Positions 1-7,341 of a stretch of 32,531 nt of DNA are shown one piece after another. The position numbers were made by a program, and so were the translations under genes. The DNA is from Bifidobacterium sp. UBA744. Lineage in GTDB: Bacteria > Actinomycetota > Actinomycetes > Actinomycetales > Bifidobacteriaceae. Numbering within the stretch: the stretch's first letter is position 1; the number at the start of each line of letters is the position of its first letter. Location of the stretch: positions 23,208 to 55,738 of the forward strand of contig DBKS01000053.1 in NCBI GenBank assembly GCA_002298605.1. The letters run 5' to 3'. The notes under the pieces were generated by a model that was not told where the DNA came from, searched no databases, and was given only the letters and a program-made list of their open reading frames with translations.

Positions 1-229
1 GCTGGGTTGGGGCTGCCGCCGGTCCATCCGCTTGTTCCCGGGGCCGTGTGCGTTCCGTTGCGCGTTCATACCTATGATCCGCCTCTTCGATTCCGATTGG
101 TCATGTCTTCTTCACTGATGATAATAAGGTGCTAATGGGAACCGGCATGGAATATGCTGATACGCGCGTTGAACGGCGCAGGATCAGCCTCTGGCCGTGT
201 CGTGGAGTGAGAGTGGCTATTGCTGAGAG
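1..229. other. Upstream flank of hflX with no confident gene
   Basis: I cannot assign a gene here. One minus-strand reading starts with ATG at 71 and runs off the left edge with a basic, Gln/Arg/Pro-rich start (MNAQRNAHGPGNKRMDRRQ). It could be the N-terminus of a divergent gene, but its ribosome-binding site is poor. One plus-strand frame is open from 1 to a TAA at 133-135 and could be the tail of an upstream gene. Neither reading matches a family I recognise. The right part probably holds the hflX promoter and leader. Confidence 0.3.
97..125 (+). promoter_or_regulatory. Candidate hflX promoter
   Basis: TTGGTC (97-102) and GATAAT (120-125) are separated by 17 nt. The -10 matches consensus at 5 of 6 positions; the -35 is weak. 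It would give a leader of about 100 nt before hflX. Confidence 0.35.
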
Positions 230-235
230 GTGCAG

Positions 236-1726
236 TTGAGTCCGAATGAATTCACCCCGGATGAGGGGGACGCCGGTGATGTCGATGTGCTCGGTGAGCA
301 TTCCGAGGTGCTGCTTGACGAAGGCGATGACGTCGCGGCGGCTCAACGGCACGACATTGCATGGCAGGAGCGCCAGCAGCGCAATGAGCTCAAGCATGTT
401 GAGGGTTTGGGCGAGCTGCGGGACGTCACCGAGGTCGAATACCGCAAGGTGCGGCTTGAGCGCGTGGTGCTGGTGGGCGTGTGGTCGAGCGCGGTGACCA
501 CGCAGGCCAAGGCCGAGGAATCGCTCAGGGAGCTTGCGGCGTTGGCCGAAACCGCCGGCGCGGTGGTGTGCGACGGTTTGCTGCAGCATCGGCTGAAGCC
601 CGATTCGGCCACGTACGTGGGTTCCGGCAAGGCGCGTCAGATCGCCGGCATTGTGGCGCAGCACGAGGCCGACACGATTGTGGTCGATGATGATCTCGCG
701 CCCTCGCAGCGGCGTGCATTGGAGGATGTCGCCAAGGTGAAGGTGGTGGATCGTACCGCGGTGATTCTCGACATTTTCGCCCAGCATGCCACATCCCGGG
801 AGGGCAAGGCCCAGGTGGAGCTGGCGCAGCTGGAGTACATGCTGCCTCGTCTGCGTGGCTGGGGCGGTTCGCTGTCCCGCCAGGCGGGCGGTCGCGCCGC
901 GGGCGCCGATGCCGGCATCGGTTCGAGGGGGCCTGGCGAGACCAAGATCGAGATGGACAGGCGCGTGATCCGCTCGCGCATCGCCCGTCTGAAGCGTCAG
1001 ATTCGCGATATGGCGCCGGCGCGCGAGGTGAAGCGCGGTTCGCGGCGCCGGTATGGGCTGCCCACGGTGGCCGTGGTCGGCTACACCAATGCCGGCAAGT
1101 CCTCGCTGACCAACCGGCTGACCGGTTCGGGGGAGTTGGTGGAGAACGCGCTGTTCGCCACCTTGGATACGGCTGTACGCCGTGCCACGGCTCGCGATGG
1201 CCGTCGCTACGCCTATGTGGATACCGTGGGGTTTGTGCGCAGGCTGCCCACGCAACTGGTCGAGGCGTTCAAATCCACCCTGGAGGAGGTCGCCGAGGCC
1301 GATGTCATCCTCCATGTGGTTGACGGCTCGCATCCCGACCCCTTCTCCCAGATCGACGCGGTGAACGCTGTGCTTGCCGATATTCCCGGTGCTGAGGCGA
1401 TTCCGCGCGTGATCGCTTTCAACAAGGCGGATCGCATTGACGAGGCGACCTATGGGCGTCTGCGCCGCCTGGAGCCGGAGGCGTATATCGTGTCCGCCTC
1501 GTCGGGGGAGGGGCTGGATGCGCTGAGGGCCGGCGTCGAGTCCCTGCTGCCGGTGCCGAATGTGCATGTTGAGGCGTTGCTGCCCTATAGTGCTGGGTCG
1601 TTGCTGTCGCGCGTGCGGGAGTATGGCCATGTCGATTCCATCGAATACGTCGCGGAAGGTGTGCGTGTCGAGGCCGATGTGAATGATCGCATGGCCGCGC
1701 AGATCGTCGACCGGTCGATCGGCTGA
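236..1726 (+). CDS. hflX: GTPase HflX
   Basis: Ribosome-associated GTPase of the HflX family, which in other bacteria splits stalled or heat-damaged ribosomes. The N-terminal domain has the family motif TYVGSGKARQI and the linker GPGETKIEMDRR. The G domain follows, with P-loop GYTNAGKSS near residue 282, then DTVGF (G3) and NKAD (G4). The product is about 496 residues, longer than the roughly 430 of many HflX proteins because of an acidic N-terminal extension. I placed the start at TTG 236 because GAGAGG lies 5 nt upstream; GTG 230 is the alternative, and a stop at 224-226 excludes anything earlier. The gene stands alone, with ldh following after about 190 nt. Confidence 0.93.
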   Translation: MSPNEFTPDEGDAGDVDVLGEHSEVLLDEGDDVAAAQRHDIAWQERQQRNELKHVEGLGELRDVTEVEYRKVRLERVVLVGVWSSAVTTQAKAEESLRELAALAETAGAVVCDGLLQHRLKPDSATYVGSGKARQIAGIVAQHEADTIVVDDDLAPSQRRALEDVAKVKVVDRTAVILDIFAQHATSREGKAQVELAQLEYMLPRLRGWGGSLSRQAGGRAAGADAGIGSRGPGETKIEMDRRVIRSRIARLKRQIRDMAPAREVKRGSRRRYGLPTVAVVGYTNAGKSSLTNRLTGSGELVENALFATLDTAVRRATARDGRRYAYVDTVGFVRRLPTQLVEAFKSTLEEVAEADVILHVVDGSHPDPFSQIDAVNAVLADIPGAEAIPRVIAFNKADRIDEATYGRLRRLEPEAYIVSASSGEGLDALRAGVESLLPVPNVHVEALLPYSAGSLLSRVREYGHVDSIEYVAEGVRVEADVNDRMAAQIVDRSIG

Positions 1727-1919
1727 TCGGTCTGCAGGCCGGGCGCACGGAGGATTCCCACCTTGGCGTGTGAGCGATAACAGGTGTTGAGAGCACTGGG
1801 ATCTCGAATGTTACGGAATGATGTTTTTCTCGTCACCCTCTGTGATTAGAGTATGCCGAGGAATGGAAACATGTTGCGGCTCGCAGGGTCGGGTCGCGTG
1901 AGGAGAGGTGAGACACACT

Positions 1920-2879
1920 ATGTCGAATTCGTCCAAGCCCACGAAGCTGGCCATTATTGGCGCGGGTGCCGTCGGTTCCACCATGGCGTTCGCAGCTGCC
2001 CAGCGTGGCGTTGCGCGTGAAATCGTGCTCGAGGACATTGCCAAGGACCGTGTGGAGGCCGAGGTGCTTGATATGCAGCACGGCTCCAGCTTCTATCCGA
2101 CGGTCTCCATCGACGGTTCCGACGACCCGGAGATCTGCCGTGATGCGGATATGGTGGTCATCACCGCCGGCGCCCGACAGAAGCCCGGCCAGTCCCGCCT
2201 GGATCTTGCCGGCGCGACGATCAACATCATGAAGTCCATTATCCCGAATCTGGTGAAGGTCGCCCCGAACGCCATCTTCATGCTGGTCACCAATCCGGTT
2301 GACGTGGTGACCCATGTGTCCATGAAGCTTTCGGGCCTGCCGGCAAACCAGATCTTCGGCTCCGGCACCAACCTGGATTCCGCCCGTCTGCGCTTCCTGA
2401 TCGCCCAGCAGACCGGTGTGAACGTCAAGAACGTGCATGCTTACATTGCCGGTGAGCACGGTGATTCCGAGGTGCCGCTGTGGGCTTCCGCCACCATCGG
2501 CGGCGTGCCGATGTGCGATTGGACTCCGCTGCCGGGCCATGATCCGCTGGATGCCGCCAAGCGCGAGGAGATCCACCAGGGTGTGAAGAACGCTGCGTAC
2601 AAGATCATCGAGGGCAAGGGCGCGACCAACTACGCCATCGCCATGTCGGGCGTCGATATCATCGAGTCCATCCTCAACGACACCAACCGCATTCTGCCGG
2701 TGTCCTCGCTGCTGGACGACTTCCATGGCATCTCCGATGTGTGCATGTCGGTGCCGTCGCTGCTGAACCGCTCCGGCGTCAACACCCACATCAACACCCC
2801 GGTTTCCGATCATGAGCTGGCTATGCTGAAGCGTTCCGCCGAAACGCTGAAGGAGACCGCCGCCAAGTTCGGCTTCTGA
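1920..2879 (+). CDS. ldh: L-lactate dehydrogenase
   Basis: NAD-dependent L-lactate dehydrogenase, 319 residues, reducing pyruvate to lactate at the end of the fructose-6-phosphate phosphoketolase pathway in the cytoplasm. It has the Rossmann motif GAGAVGST near the N-terminus, the conserved TNPVD, the substrate and subunit segment DSARLRF, and the active-site histidine in GEHGDSE. By alignment from memory, the arginine of SARLRF and the histidine of NVHAY are the residues that bind fructose 1,6-bisphosphate in allosteric LDHs, so activation by that sugar phosphate is likely. The start is ATG 1920, with AGGAGAGG at 1901-1908; GTG 1908 is in frame but would overlap that site. A rho-independent terminator follows the gene. 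Confidence 0.96.
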   Translation: MSNSSKPTKLAIIGAGAVGSTMAFAAAQRGVAREIVLEDIAKDRVEAEVLDMQHGSSFYPTVSIDGSDDPEICRDADMVVITAGARQKPGQSRLDLAGATINIMKSIIPNLVKVAPNAIFMLVTNPVDVVTHVSMKLSGLPANQIFGSGTNLDSARLRFLIAQQTGVNVKNVHAYIAGEHGDSEVPLWASATIGGVPMCDWTPLPGHDPLDAAKREEIHQGVKNAAYKIIEGKGATNYAIAMSGVDIIESILNDTNRILPVSSLLDDFHGISDVCMSVPSLLNRSGVNTHINTPVSDHELAMLKRSAETLKETAAKFGF

Positions 2880-2938
2880 TAGGTGGCTGCTGGGCGCGTG
2901 CCTTGGTTGGGTTCCGCGTTCTGCTGTGCACGTGTCTT

Positions 2939-2987
2939 CCCGTGACGTTTGCCTCGAATGCGGCAGGGCGTCACGGGTTTTCTTGTT
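2939..2987 (+). terminator. Rho-independent terminator of ldh
   Basis: A perfect 9-bp stem, CCCGTGACG (2939-2947) with CGTCACGGG (2969-2977), is followed by the T-rich run TTTTCTTGTT. It lies 60 nt after the ldh stop codon. Confidence 0.85.
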
Positions 2988-3013
2988 CTGTTGGCGGTGT
3001 CCCGTGCGTGGGC

Positions 3014-3042
3014 TTGCGGGTTGTGGGCGGTCGCTGTATTTT
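3014..3042 (+). promoter_or_regulatory. Candidate promoter of the cation exporter
   Basis: TTGCGG (3014-3019) and TATTTT (3037-3042) are spaced by 17 nt. The inverted repeat at 3042-3062 begins on the last base of the -10, where a repressor would block initiation. Confidence 0.4.
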
Positions 3043-3062
3043 CAATAAGGAATTTTTATTGA
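3042..3062. promoter_or_regulatory. Inverted repeat, candidate metal-sensor operator
   Basis: Perfect 7-bp arms TCAATAA and TTATTGA flank the 7-nt spacer GGAATTT, in an AT-rich island within GC-rich DNA. The repeat lies between the putative -10 and the start codon of the exporter. ArsR/SmtB-type metal sensors often use AT-rich palindromes at such places. No regulator gene is adjacent. Confidence 0.45.
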
Positions 3063-3077
3063 GAATTGAGGTGGCTG

Positions 3078-4031
3078 ATGGTCGATCCGTGTGATCATGG
3101 TGAAGTGGCCGGAGGTGCCGGAGGGGGTTCCGGTGTGGATCATCAGCGACGCCTGATGATGACGTTGGGGTTAACCGGCGTGGTGTTTGTGGCTGAGGTT
3201 GCGGGCGCCGCGCTGACTCAGTCGCTGGCCCTGTTGGTTGATGCCGGTCATATGCTCACCGATGTGTCCGTGCTGGTCGCTTCCGCGGTGACCGCGGTGC
3301 TGATGCGGCGCGAGCCTACTGCCGAGCGTACCTGGGGTTGGGCTCGTCTGGAGGTCATTACCGCCGCCGGCGGAGCGGTGGTGCTGCTTATTGTCGGTGT
3401 GTATGCGTTGGTGGAGGCGGGTATGCGCCTTGTCGGGCATGGCGCCGGTGGCGTGCGTGACGTCGGGTTGCTGCTGTGCTTTGGTGTGCTGGGGTTGGCG
3501 GCCAATGTCGGTTCCATTGGCATTCTCGCCTCGCAGCACAATGACAATATGAATATGCGCGCGGCATTCCTGGAGGTGTTGAACGACGCGCTGGGTTCGA
3601 TTGCCGTGGTGATTTCGGCATTGGTGATGATGTCTACCGGTTGGGGAGGTTTTGACGCCGTTGCCGGTGGCGTGATCGCGCTGCTTATGATTCCGCGTGC
3701 CGTCAGACTGCTGCATAACGCGGTGAGGGTGTTGCTTGAGGAGACTCCCGAGGGATTGGACCTCGATGCCGTTCGCGCCCATTTGGAACGCGTGGATCAT
3801 GTGGTGGCGGTTCATGATCTTCATGCCAGCACGGTGTCGACGGGGCTGCCGCGGTTGACCGCCCACGTGGTGGTCGAACGCGGCATGACCATGGATCAGG
3901 CCGTCGAAGTGCTCCGCGCATTGCAGGAATGCCTTAAGGATCATTTCCCCGTGGCTGTTGAGCATACGACGTTTCAGTTGGAGCCTGAGGGGTATCGGAC
4001 TGCGGCAAGCGAGCCGCAGACTCACGCTTAG
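3078..4031 (+). CDS. Cation diffusion facilitator (Zn/Co/Cd-type) exporter
   Basis: Membrane metal-proton antiporter of the CDF family, about 317 residues. After a short cytoplasmic tail, the first helix starts near VVFVAEVAGAALTQSLALL. It leads to ALLVDAGHMLTDVS, the family HxxxD-containing metal-site motif in helix 2, and four more hydrophobic helices follow. The last roughly 90 residues form the cytoplasmic ferredoxin-like domain (HDLHASTVSTGLPRLTAHVVVE). Unlike many CzcD/ZitB proteins, there is no long histidine-rich loop, so the exact metal cannot be read from sequence. The start is ATG 3078 with AGGTGG 3 nt upstream; TTG 3066 is also possible. The gene is monocistronic and convergent with lexA. 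Confidence 0.9.
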   Translation: MVDPCDHGEVAGGAGGGSGVDHQRRLMMTLGLTGVVFVAEVAGAALTQSLALLVDAGHMLTDVSVLVASAVTAVLMRREPTAERTWGWARLEVITAAGGAVVLLIVGVYALVEAGMRLVGHGAGGVRDVGLLLCFGVLGLAANVGSIGILASQHNDNMNMRAAFLEVLNDALGSIAVVISALVMMSTGWGGFDAVAGGVIALLMIPRAVRLLHNAVRVLLEETPEGLDLDAVRAHLERVDHVVAVHDLHASTVSTGLPRLTAHVVVERGMTMDQAVEVLRALQECLKDHFPVAVEHTTFQLEPEGYRTAASEPQTHA

Positions 4032-4075
4032 GTATGTTTCACGTTGCGGCCGTTGCCGCTGGCGTGCGGCGTCGG

Positions 4076-4801
4076 TCAGATTTTGCGCAGCACGGTGACG
4101 ACCTTGCCCATGATTTCGGCGTGCGTGCCGTCGATGGGTGAATAGGAGGGGTTGTGTGGCATCAGCCAGACGTGCCCGTTCTCCTTGCGGAAGGTTTTGA
4201 CGGTTGCCTCGTCGCCGAGCAGGGCTGCGACAATATCTCCGTTGACGGCCGAATGCTGTTCGCGCACCACCACGAAATCCCCGTCGCAGATGGCCGCGTC
4301 GATCATGGAGTCGCCGTGCACTTCCAGCATGAACAGATTACCGGTGCCGGTGAGTCGTTCCGGCAGCCGCATCACGTCGTCGATATGCTGCTCGGCGGTG
4401 ATCGGCACGCCGGCGGCGATGCGGCCGACGAGCGGTATGTCGCGTGACTGGGCGATCGAGTCGGGTTCGTCCTCGGCGTGTTGGACGGGGAAGGGGAGGA
4501 TCTTCGGCGAAGCGTGTTGGGGGGCGGGCTGTCCGGCGGGGGCTTCTATCAGTTCGATCGCCCGCCCCTTGTTGGCGTTCATGCGCAGGAGGCCCTTGTC
4601 GGCCAGCGCCTCCAGCTGATGCTTCACCGATGAGGGGCTTTTCAGTCCAGCGGCTTCGCCTATTTCTCGAAACGAAGGGGCGAATCCGTGTTCCCGAACA
4701 TGAGCGCGAATGGCGTGAAGGACTTTGCGCTGCCTGTCGGTAAGCGTCTGATCGCCCGCGTTCGCGCCGACCTGCTCGGGTTTGAATGGGATCGTGCTCA
4801 C
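4076..4801 (-). CDS. lexA: SOS repressor LexA
   Basis: LexA repressor and self-cleaving serine protease, 241 residues, which controls the DNA damage response. The N-terminal winged-helix domain spans about residues 20-85 (LTDRQRKVL, SFREIGEAAGLKSPSSVKHQL). The cleavage site is Ala130-Gly131 (IAAGVPI). The catalytic pair is Ser165 in HGDSMID and Lys202 in EATVKTF. The start is GTG at 4799-4801, with AAAGGAG 6 nt upstream. A promoter with a LexA box on its -35 lies directly upstream, so the gene is autoregulated. It is divergent from a LysM gene, the same layout as lexA with yneA or chiZ elsewhere. Confidence 0.96.
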   Translation of the reverse strand: MSTIPFKPEQVGANAGDQTLTDRQRKVLHAIRAHVREHGFAPSFREIGEAAGLKSPSSVKHQLEALADKGLLRMNANKGRAIELIEAPAGQPAPQHASPKILPFPVQHAEDEPDSIAQSRDIPLVGRIAAGVPITAEQHIDDVMRLPERLTGTGNLFMLEVHGDSMIDAAICDGDFVVVREQHSAVNGDIVAALLGDEATVKTFRKENGHVWLMPHNPSYSPIDGTHAEIMGKVVTVLRKI

Positions 4802-4827
4802 GATTGGCTCCTTTCGTCGTGATGTCC

Positions 4828-4856
4828 AGTGTAGCGTGGGCCGACCATAAAATCAA
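4828..4856 (-). promoter_or_regulatory. lexA promoter
   Basis: Read on the minus strand, TTGATT (4856-4851) and TACACT (4833-4828) are separated by exactly 17 nt. The LexA box at 4854-4867 overlaps the -35. Confidence 0.65.
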
Positions 4857-4867
4857 ACATCTGTTCG
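4854..4867. promoter_or_regulatory. LexA (SOS) box
   Basis: CAAACATCTGTTCG matches the Gram-positive SOS box CGAACA-N2-TGTTCG at 11 of 12 defined positions. It overlaps the lexA -35 element. Confidence 0.8.
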
Positions 4868-4887
4868 ATGTTGCATCGGCGTGTCGT

Positions 4888-4936
4888 CGAACAAATGTGT
4901 CATCATAGTACATACGTTCTATAGTACAGACGTTCG
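4888..4936. promoter_or_regulatory. LysM-gene promoter with two degenerate LexA boxes
   Basis: On the plus strand, GTGTCA (4897-4902) and TATAGT (4920-4925) are 17 nt apart. CGAACAAATGTGTC (4888-4901, 9 of 12 matches) covers the -35. AGTACAGACGTTCG (4923-4936, 9 of 12) covers the -10. A 15-bp direct repeat with a 16-bp period (4905-4919 and 4921-4935, one mismatch) also lies here. Confidence 0.5.
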
Positions 4937-4963
4937 AATCTTGATGACGAAAGGGGTGGTCTG

Positions 4964-5335
4964 ATGGTATGGGGAACAAGGGCCGCTGTAGGCACTGTGT
5001 CGCGTATCGCCGGAGCGACGAGGGGGCGAATGCGGCGGCGCGCCGATTGCGTCGCACCACGTCGCGTGGCGGTCGCGTGTATGGTCGCGGCGCTGCCGTG
5101 GTGCGCATATGCGGCCATCATGCCGAGTGCCGATCTCAGGTCGGGATCAGAGGCAATGGTCACATATACCGTTCAACCGGGCGATACACTTTGGGGATAT
5201 GCCGCCCACGCGACGCCCGTCGGCGGTGATGTGAATGATTCCATAGATGCTTTGATGAAGATCAACCATCTCGATTCGGTTGCCTTGTCCGTTGGCCAGC
5301 AGATCAAAGTGCCGGTTGATGGAGTGCGATCATGA
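4964..5335 (+). CDS. LysM-domain membrane protein, probable SOS division inhibitor
   Basis: Small protein of 123 residues. A basic cytoplasmic tail rich in Arg spans residues 1-35. One hydrophobic segment follows (VAVACMVAALPWCAYAAIM), and then an extracytoplasmic LysM peptidoglycan-binding domain running from YTVQPGDTLWGYA to LSVGQQIKVP. Size, topology, divergence from lexA and the nrdR neighbour match YneA of Bacillus, DivS of Corynebacterium and ChiZ of mycobacteria, which stop septation during the SOS response. That role is inferred from context and architecture, because sequence similarity in this group is low. The start is ATG 4964, behind AAGGGG. The gene is probably co-transcribed with nrdR 76 nt downstream. 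Confidence 0.8.
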   Translation: MVWGTRAAVGTVSRIAGATRGRMRRRADCVAPRRVAVACMVAALPWCAYAAIMPSADLRSGSEAMVTYTVQPGDTLWGYAAHATPVGGDVNDSIDALMKINHLDSVALSVGQQIKVPVDGVRS

Positions 5336-5411
5336 TGCCCAATGAGGCGGCAAACGCCCAAATCATCGTTCCTTGTGTCGAATGGAGCGGAGGATGGGAT
5401 ACTGTAGAAGT

Positions 5412-5861
5412 ATGCATTGTCCCTTCTGCCAGAATCCTGACACCAAAGTCGTCGATACGCGCATCAGTGAGGATGGGCACGCGATTCGTAGGAGGCGTGA
5501 ATGCCCGAAATGCGGCAAACGCTTCACCACAATGGAAACGTCCTCCCTGCTGGTGCTGAAACGCTCCGGTAACGCCGAGCCGTTCAGCCGTGACAAGGTG
5601 ATTTCCGGCGTGCGCAAGGCCTGCCAAGGGCGGCCGATCCGGGAAGAGGACCTGAAACAGCTTGGACAGAAGGTGGAAGAGGATCTCCGATCTCGGGGTT
5701 TGGCCCAAATCGATTCAGACGAAGTGGGTCGCGCGATCCTGAAGCCTCTGCGAGATCTTGACGAAGTGGCATATCTGCGGTTCGCGTCGGTATATCAGAA
5801 TTTCAACTCGCTCGCCGATTTCCAGACCGCCATTGACAGGTTGAAGCAGCGCGACGCATGA
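5412..5861 (+). CDS. nrdR: Transcriptional repressor NrdR
   Basis: Repressor of ribonucleotide reductase genes, 149 residues. The N-terminal zinc ribbon has paired cysteines at 3, 6, 31 and 34 (MHCPFC and ECPKCGKRF). The nucleotide-sensing ATP-cone domain starts near residue 46 (LLVLKRSGNAEPFSRDKVISGV). The length is normal for the family. The start is fixed by the universal MHCPFC beginning; the nearest GGAGGA lies 15 nt upstream, so initiation may be weak or leaderless. It follows the LysM gene, an order also known from mycobacteria. Its target nrd genes are not in the window. Confidence 0.95.
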   Translation: MHCPFCQNPDTKVVDTRISEDGHAIRRRRECPKCGKRFTTMETSSLLVLKRSGNAEPFSRDKVISGVRKACQGRPIREEDLKQLGQKVEEDLRSRGLAQIDSDEVGRAILKPLRDLDEVAYLRFASVYQNFNSLADFQTAIDRLKQRDA

Positions 5862-5875
5862 GCGTTTCATTGCCT

Positions 5876-5949
5876 GCGCGTTGATTGGCCATCGCGGTTG
5901 ATGACCAATCAACGCGCCTTACCGGCATATTACATATCGGTAAGGCGCG
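5876..5949. terminator. Two overlapping hairpins between convergent nrdR and serA
   Basis: Hairpin 1 has perfect 13-bp arms, GCGCGTTGATTGG (5876-5888) and CCAATCAACGCGC (5905-5917). Hairpin 2 has 12-bp arms, CGCGCCTTACCG (5913-5924) and CGGTAAGGCGCG (5938-5949). They share 5 nt, so both full stems cannot form at once. Neither has a T-run. A bidirectional terminator is likely, with one hairpin facing each gene. Confidence 0.55.
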
Positions 5950-6026
5950 CTCGTAATGCCGTCGTGAGTCATGGCTGATATACATTGCCCTTGCTCACGA
6001 CACTTTGATCACGACAACAGGCGCTG

Positions 6027-7226
6027 CTATTCCACGATGCGCATCCTGATAGTGCCTTCAAGATGCGCTAGGGCGTCCAGCGTGGCATTCGACGGCAGCG
6101 TGGCCACATCGGTGACCACATATCCCAGCTCGCCTTCGGTGGCCAGCGATTGCGCGGTGATGTTGATGTTTTCTTCGCCGAGTACGTGGTTGACACGTGC
6201 AAGCACGCCAGGCAGGTTCTGATGCAGATGCGCGATGCGTGCCGAACCCGTGTGCGTGCCGAGATTCAGCTGCGGCAGATTCACGGAAAGCGAGGTGGAG
6301 CCCTTCTCGAAATAGTCCTCCAGCCGCTGGGAGACAAAATGTCCGATTGATTTCTGCGCCTCCAAGGTGGAGCCGCCGATATGCGGTGTGAGAATCATAT
6401 TGTCCTCTTCAGCCAACGGGGTGGTGAAGGGATCTCCGCTCTTTTTCGGCTCGACGGGGAATACGTCAACCGCGGCTCCGGCAAGATGGCCTGAATCCAA
6501 ATGGCGTTTCAGGGCGTCGAGATCGGCGACGAAGCCTCGCGACAGATTGATGAAGATCGCACCCTGCTTCATGTGGGCGAACTGATCCTCGCCGAAGAAC
6601 CCCGTGTTGGACTTGCGGCCGTCCACATGCAACGTGACCACGTCGGACTGTTCAAGCAGTTCGTTCAGGGTGCTGCAGCGGACGGCGTTACCCAGTGCGA
6701 GCTTTTCCTCGATGTCGTAGAACACCACATGCATGCCGAGCGCCTCGGCGAGCACGGACAGCTGGGAACCTATGTTGCCATATCCGATGATGCCCAGGGT
6801 CTTGCCGCGCACCTCATGCGAGCCGGAGGCGGATTTGTCCCACATGCCATGCTTGATATGATGCGTGTGCGCGGGGATGCGACGGAGCAGGCAGATGATG
6901 TCGCCGACCACCAATTCCACCACCGAGCGGGTATTGGAATAGGGGGCGTTGAACACTGCGATGCCTCGTTTGCCTGCGTAGGCGAGATCTACCTGGTTGG
7001 TGCCGATGCAGAAGCATCCCACGGCGGTCAGGTTCGGCCTCGCGTCCAGCACTCGTGCGGTGACATTGGTTTTGGAGCGAACGCCAAGCACGTCAACGCC
7101 GTCCAGTGCGTCGATGAGCTCGTCTTCGGACAGGGCGCCCTTCAGGGCCTCGACTTCAAAGCCATGGTTGCGCAGGCTCTCGGCGGCGCAAGGATGGATG
7201 TTCTCCAACAATAATGCTTTAGGCAT
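6027..7226 (-). CDS. serA: D-3-phosphoglycerate dehydrogenase
   Basis: NAD-dependent enzyme of the first step of serine synthesis, 399 residues. This is the length of the E. coli-type enzyme with a single regulatory ACT domain. The catalytic domain holds the conserved GCFCIGTNQVD and NAPYSNTRSVVELV. The NAD fold has GIIGYGNIGSQ. The active-site arginine is in NLSRGFV and the histidine in TPHIGGST. The C-terminal ACT domain begins near ARIAHLHQNLPGVLARVNHVL, so serine feedback is likely. I chose ATG 7226, with GTGAGAG close upstream; GTG 7235 is an alternative. It is convergent with nrdR and lies 115 nt downstream of helD on the same strand. Confidence 0.94.
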   Translation of the reverse strand: MPKALLLENIHPCAAESLRNHGFEVEALKGALSEDELIDALDGVDVLGVRSKTNVTARVLDARPNLTAVGCFCIGTNQVDLAYAGKRGIAVFNAPYSNTRSVVELVVGDIICLLRRIPAHTHHIKHGMWDKSASGSHEVRGKTLGIIGYGNIGSQLSVLAEALGMHVVFYDIEEKLALGNAVRCSTLNELLEQSDVVTLHVDGRKSNTGFFGEDQFAHMKQGAIFINLSRGFVADLDALKRHLDSGHLAGAAVDVFPVEPKKSGDPFTTPLAEEDNMILTPHIGGSTLEAQKSIGHFVSQRLEDYFEKGSTSLSVNLPQLNLGTHTGSARIAHLHQNLPGVLARVNHVLGEENINITAQSLATEGELGYVVTDVATLPSNATLDALAHLEGTIRMRIVE

Positions 7227-7341
7227 GTCTCTCACTTTAGTAGGACGGGCGGCTTTCCCGACACCGTTCGACGGAATGCCTCATTTTTTCGAATAAGGCG
7301 TCATGCGACGGGACCGTGCCGGGGCTGCGAAGGGGACGTCT

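Noticed and set aside
101..1630. A 509-codon open frame antisense to hflX
   Set aside because: It mirrors hflX codon structure in GC-rich DNA, has no family features, and hflX carries all GTPase motifs in the right order.
2903..3094. A 63-codon open frame between ldh and the exporter
   Set aside because: It spans the ldh terminator, promoter and operator, and has no ribosome-binding site or family match.
4000..4019. Hairpin CTGCGGC-N6-GCCGCAG as a terminator of the cation exporter
   Set aside because: It is inside the coding region, has no T-run, and its pairing can follow from codon choice.
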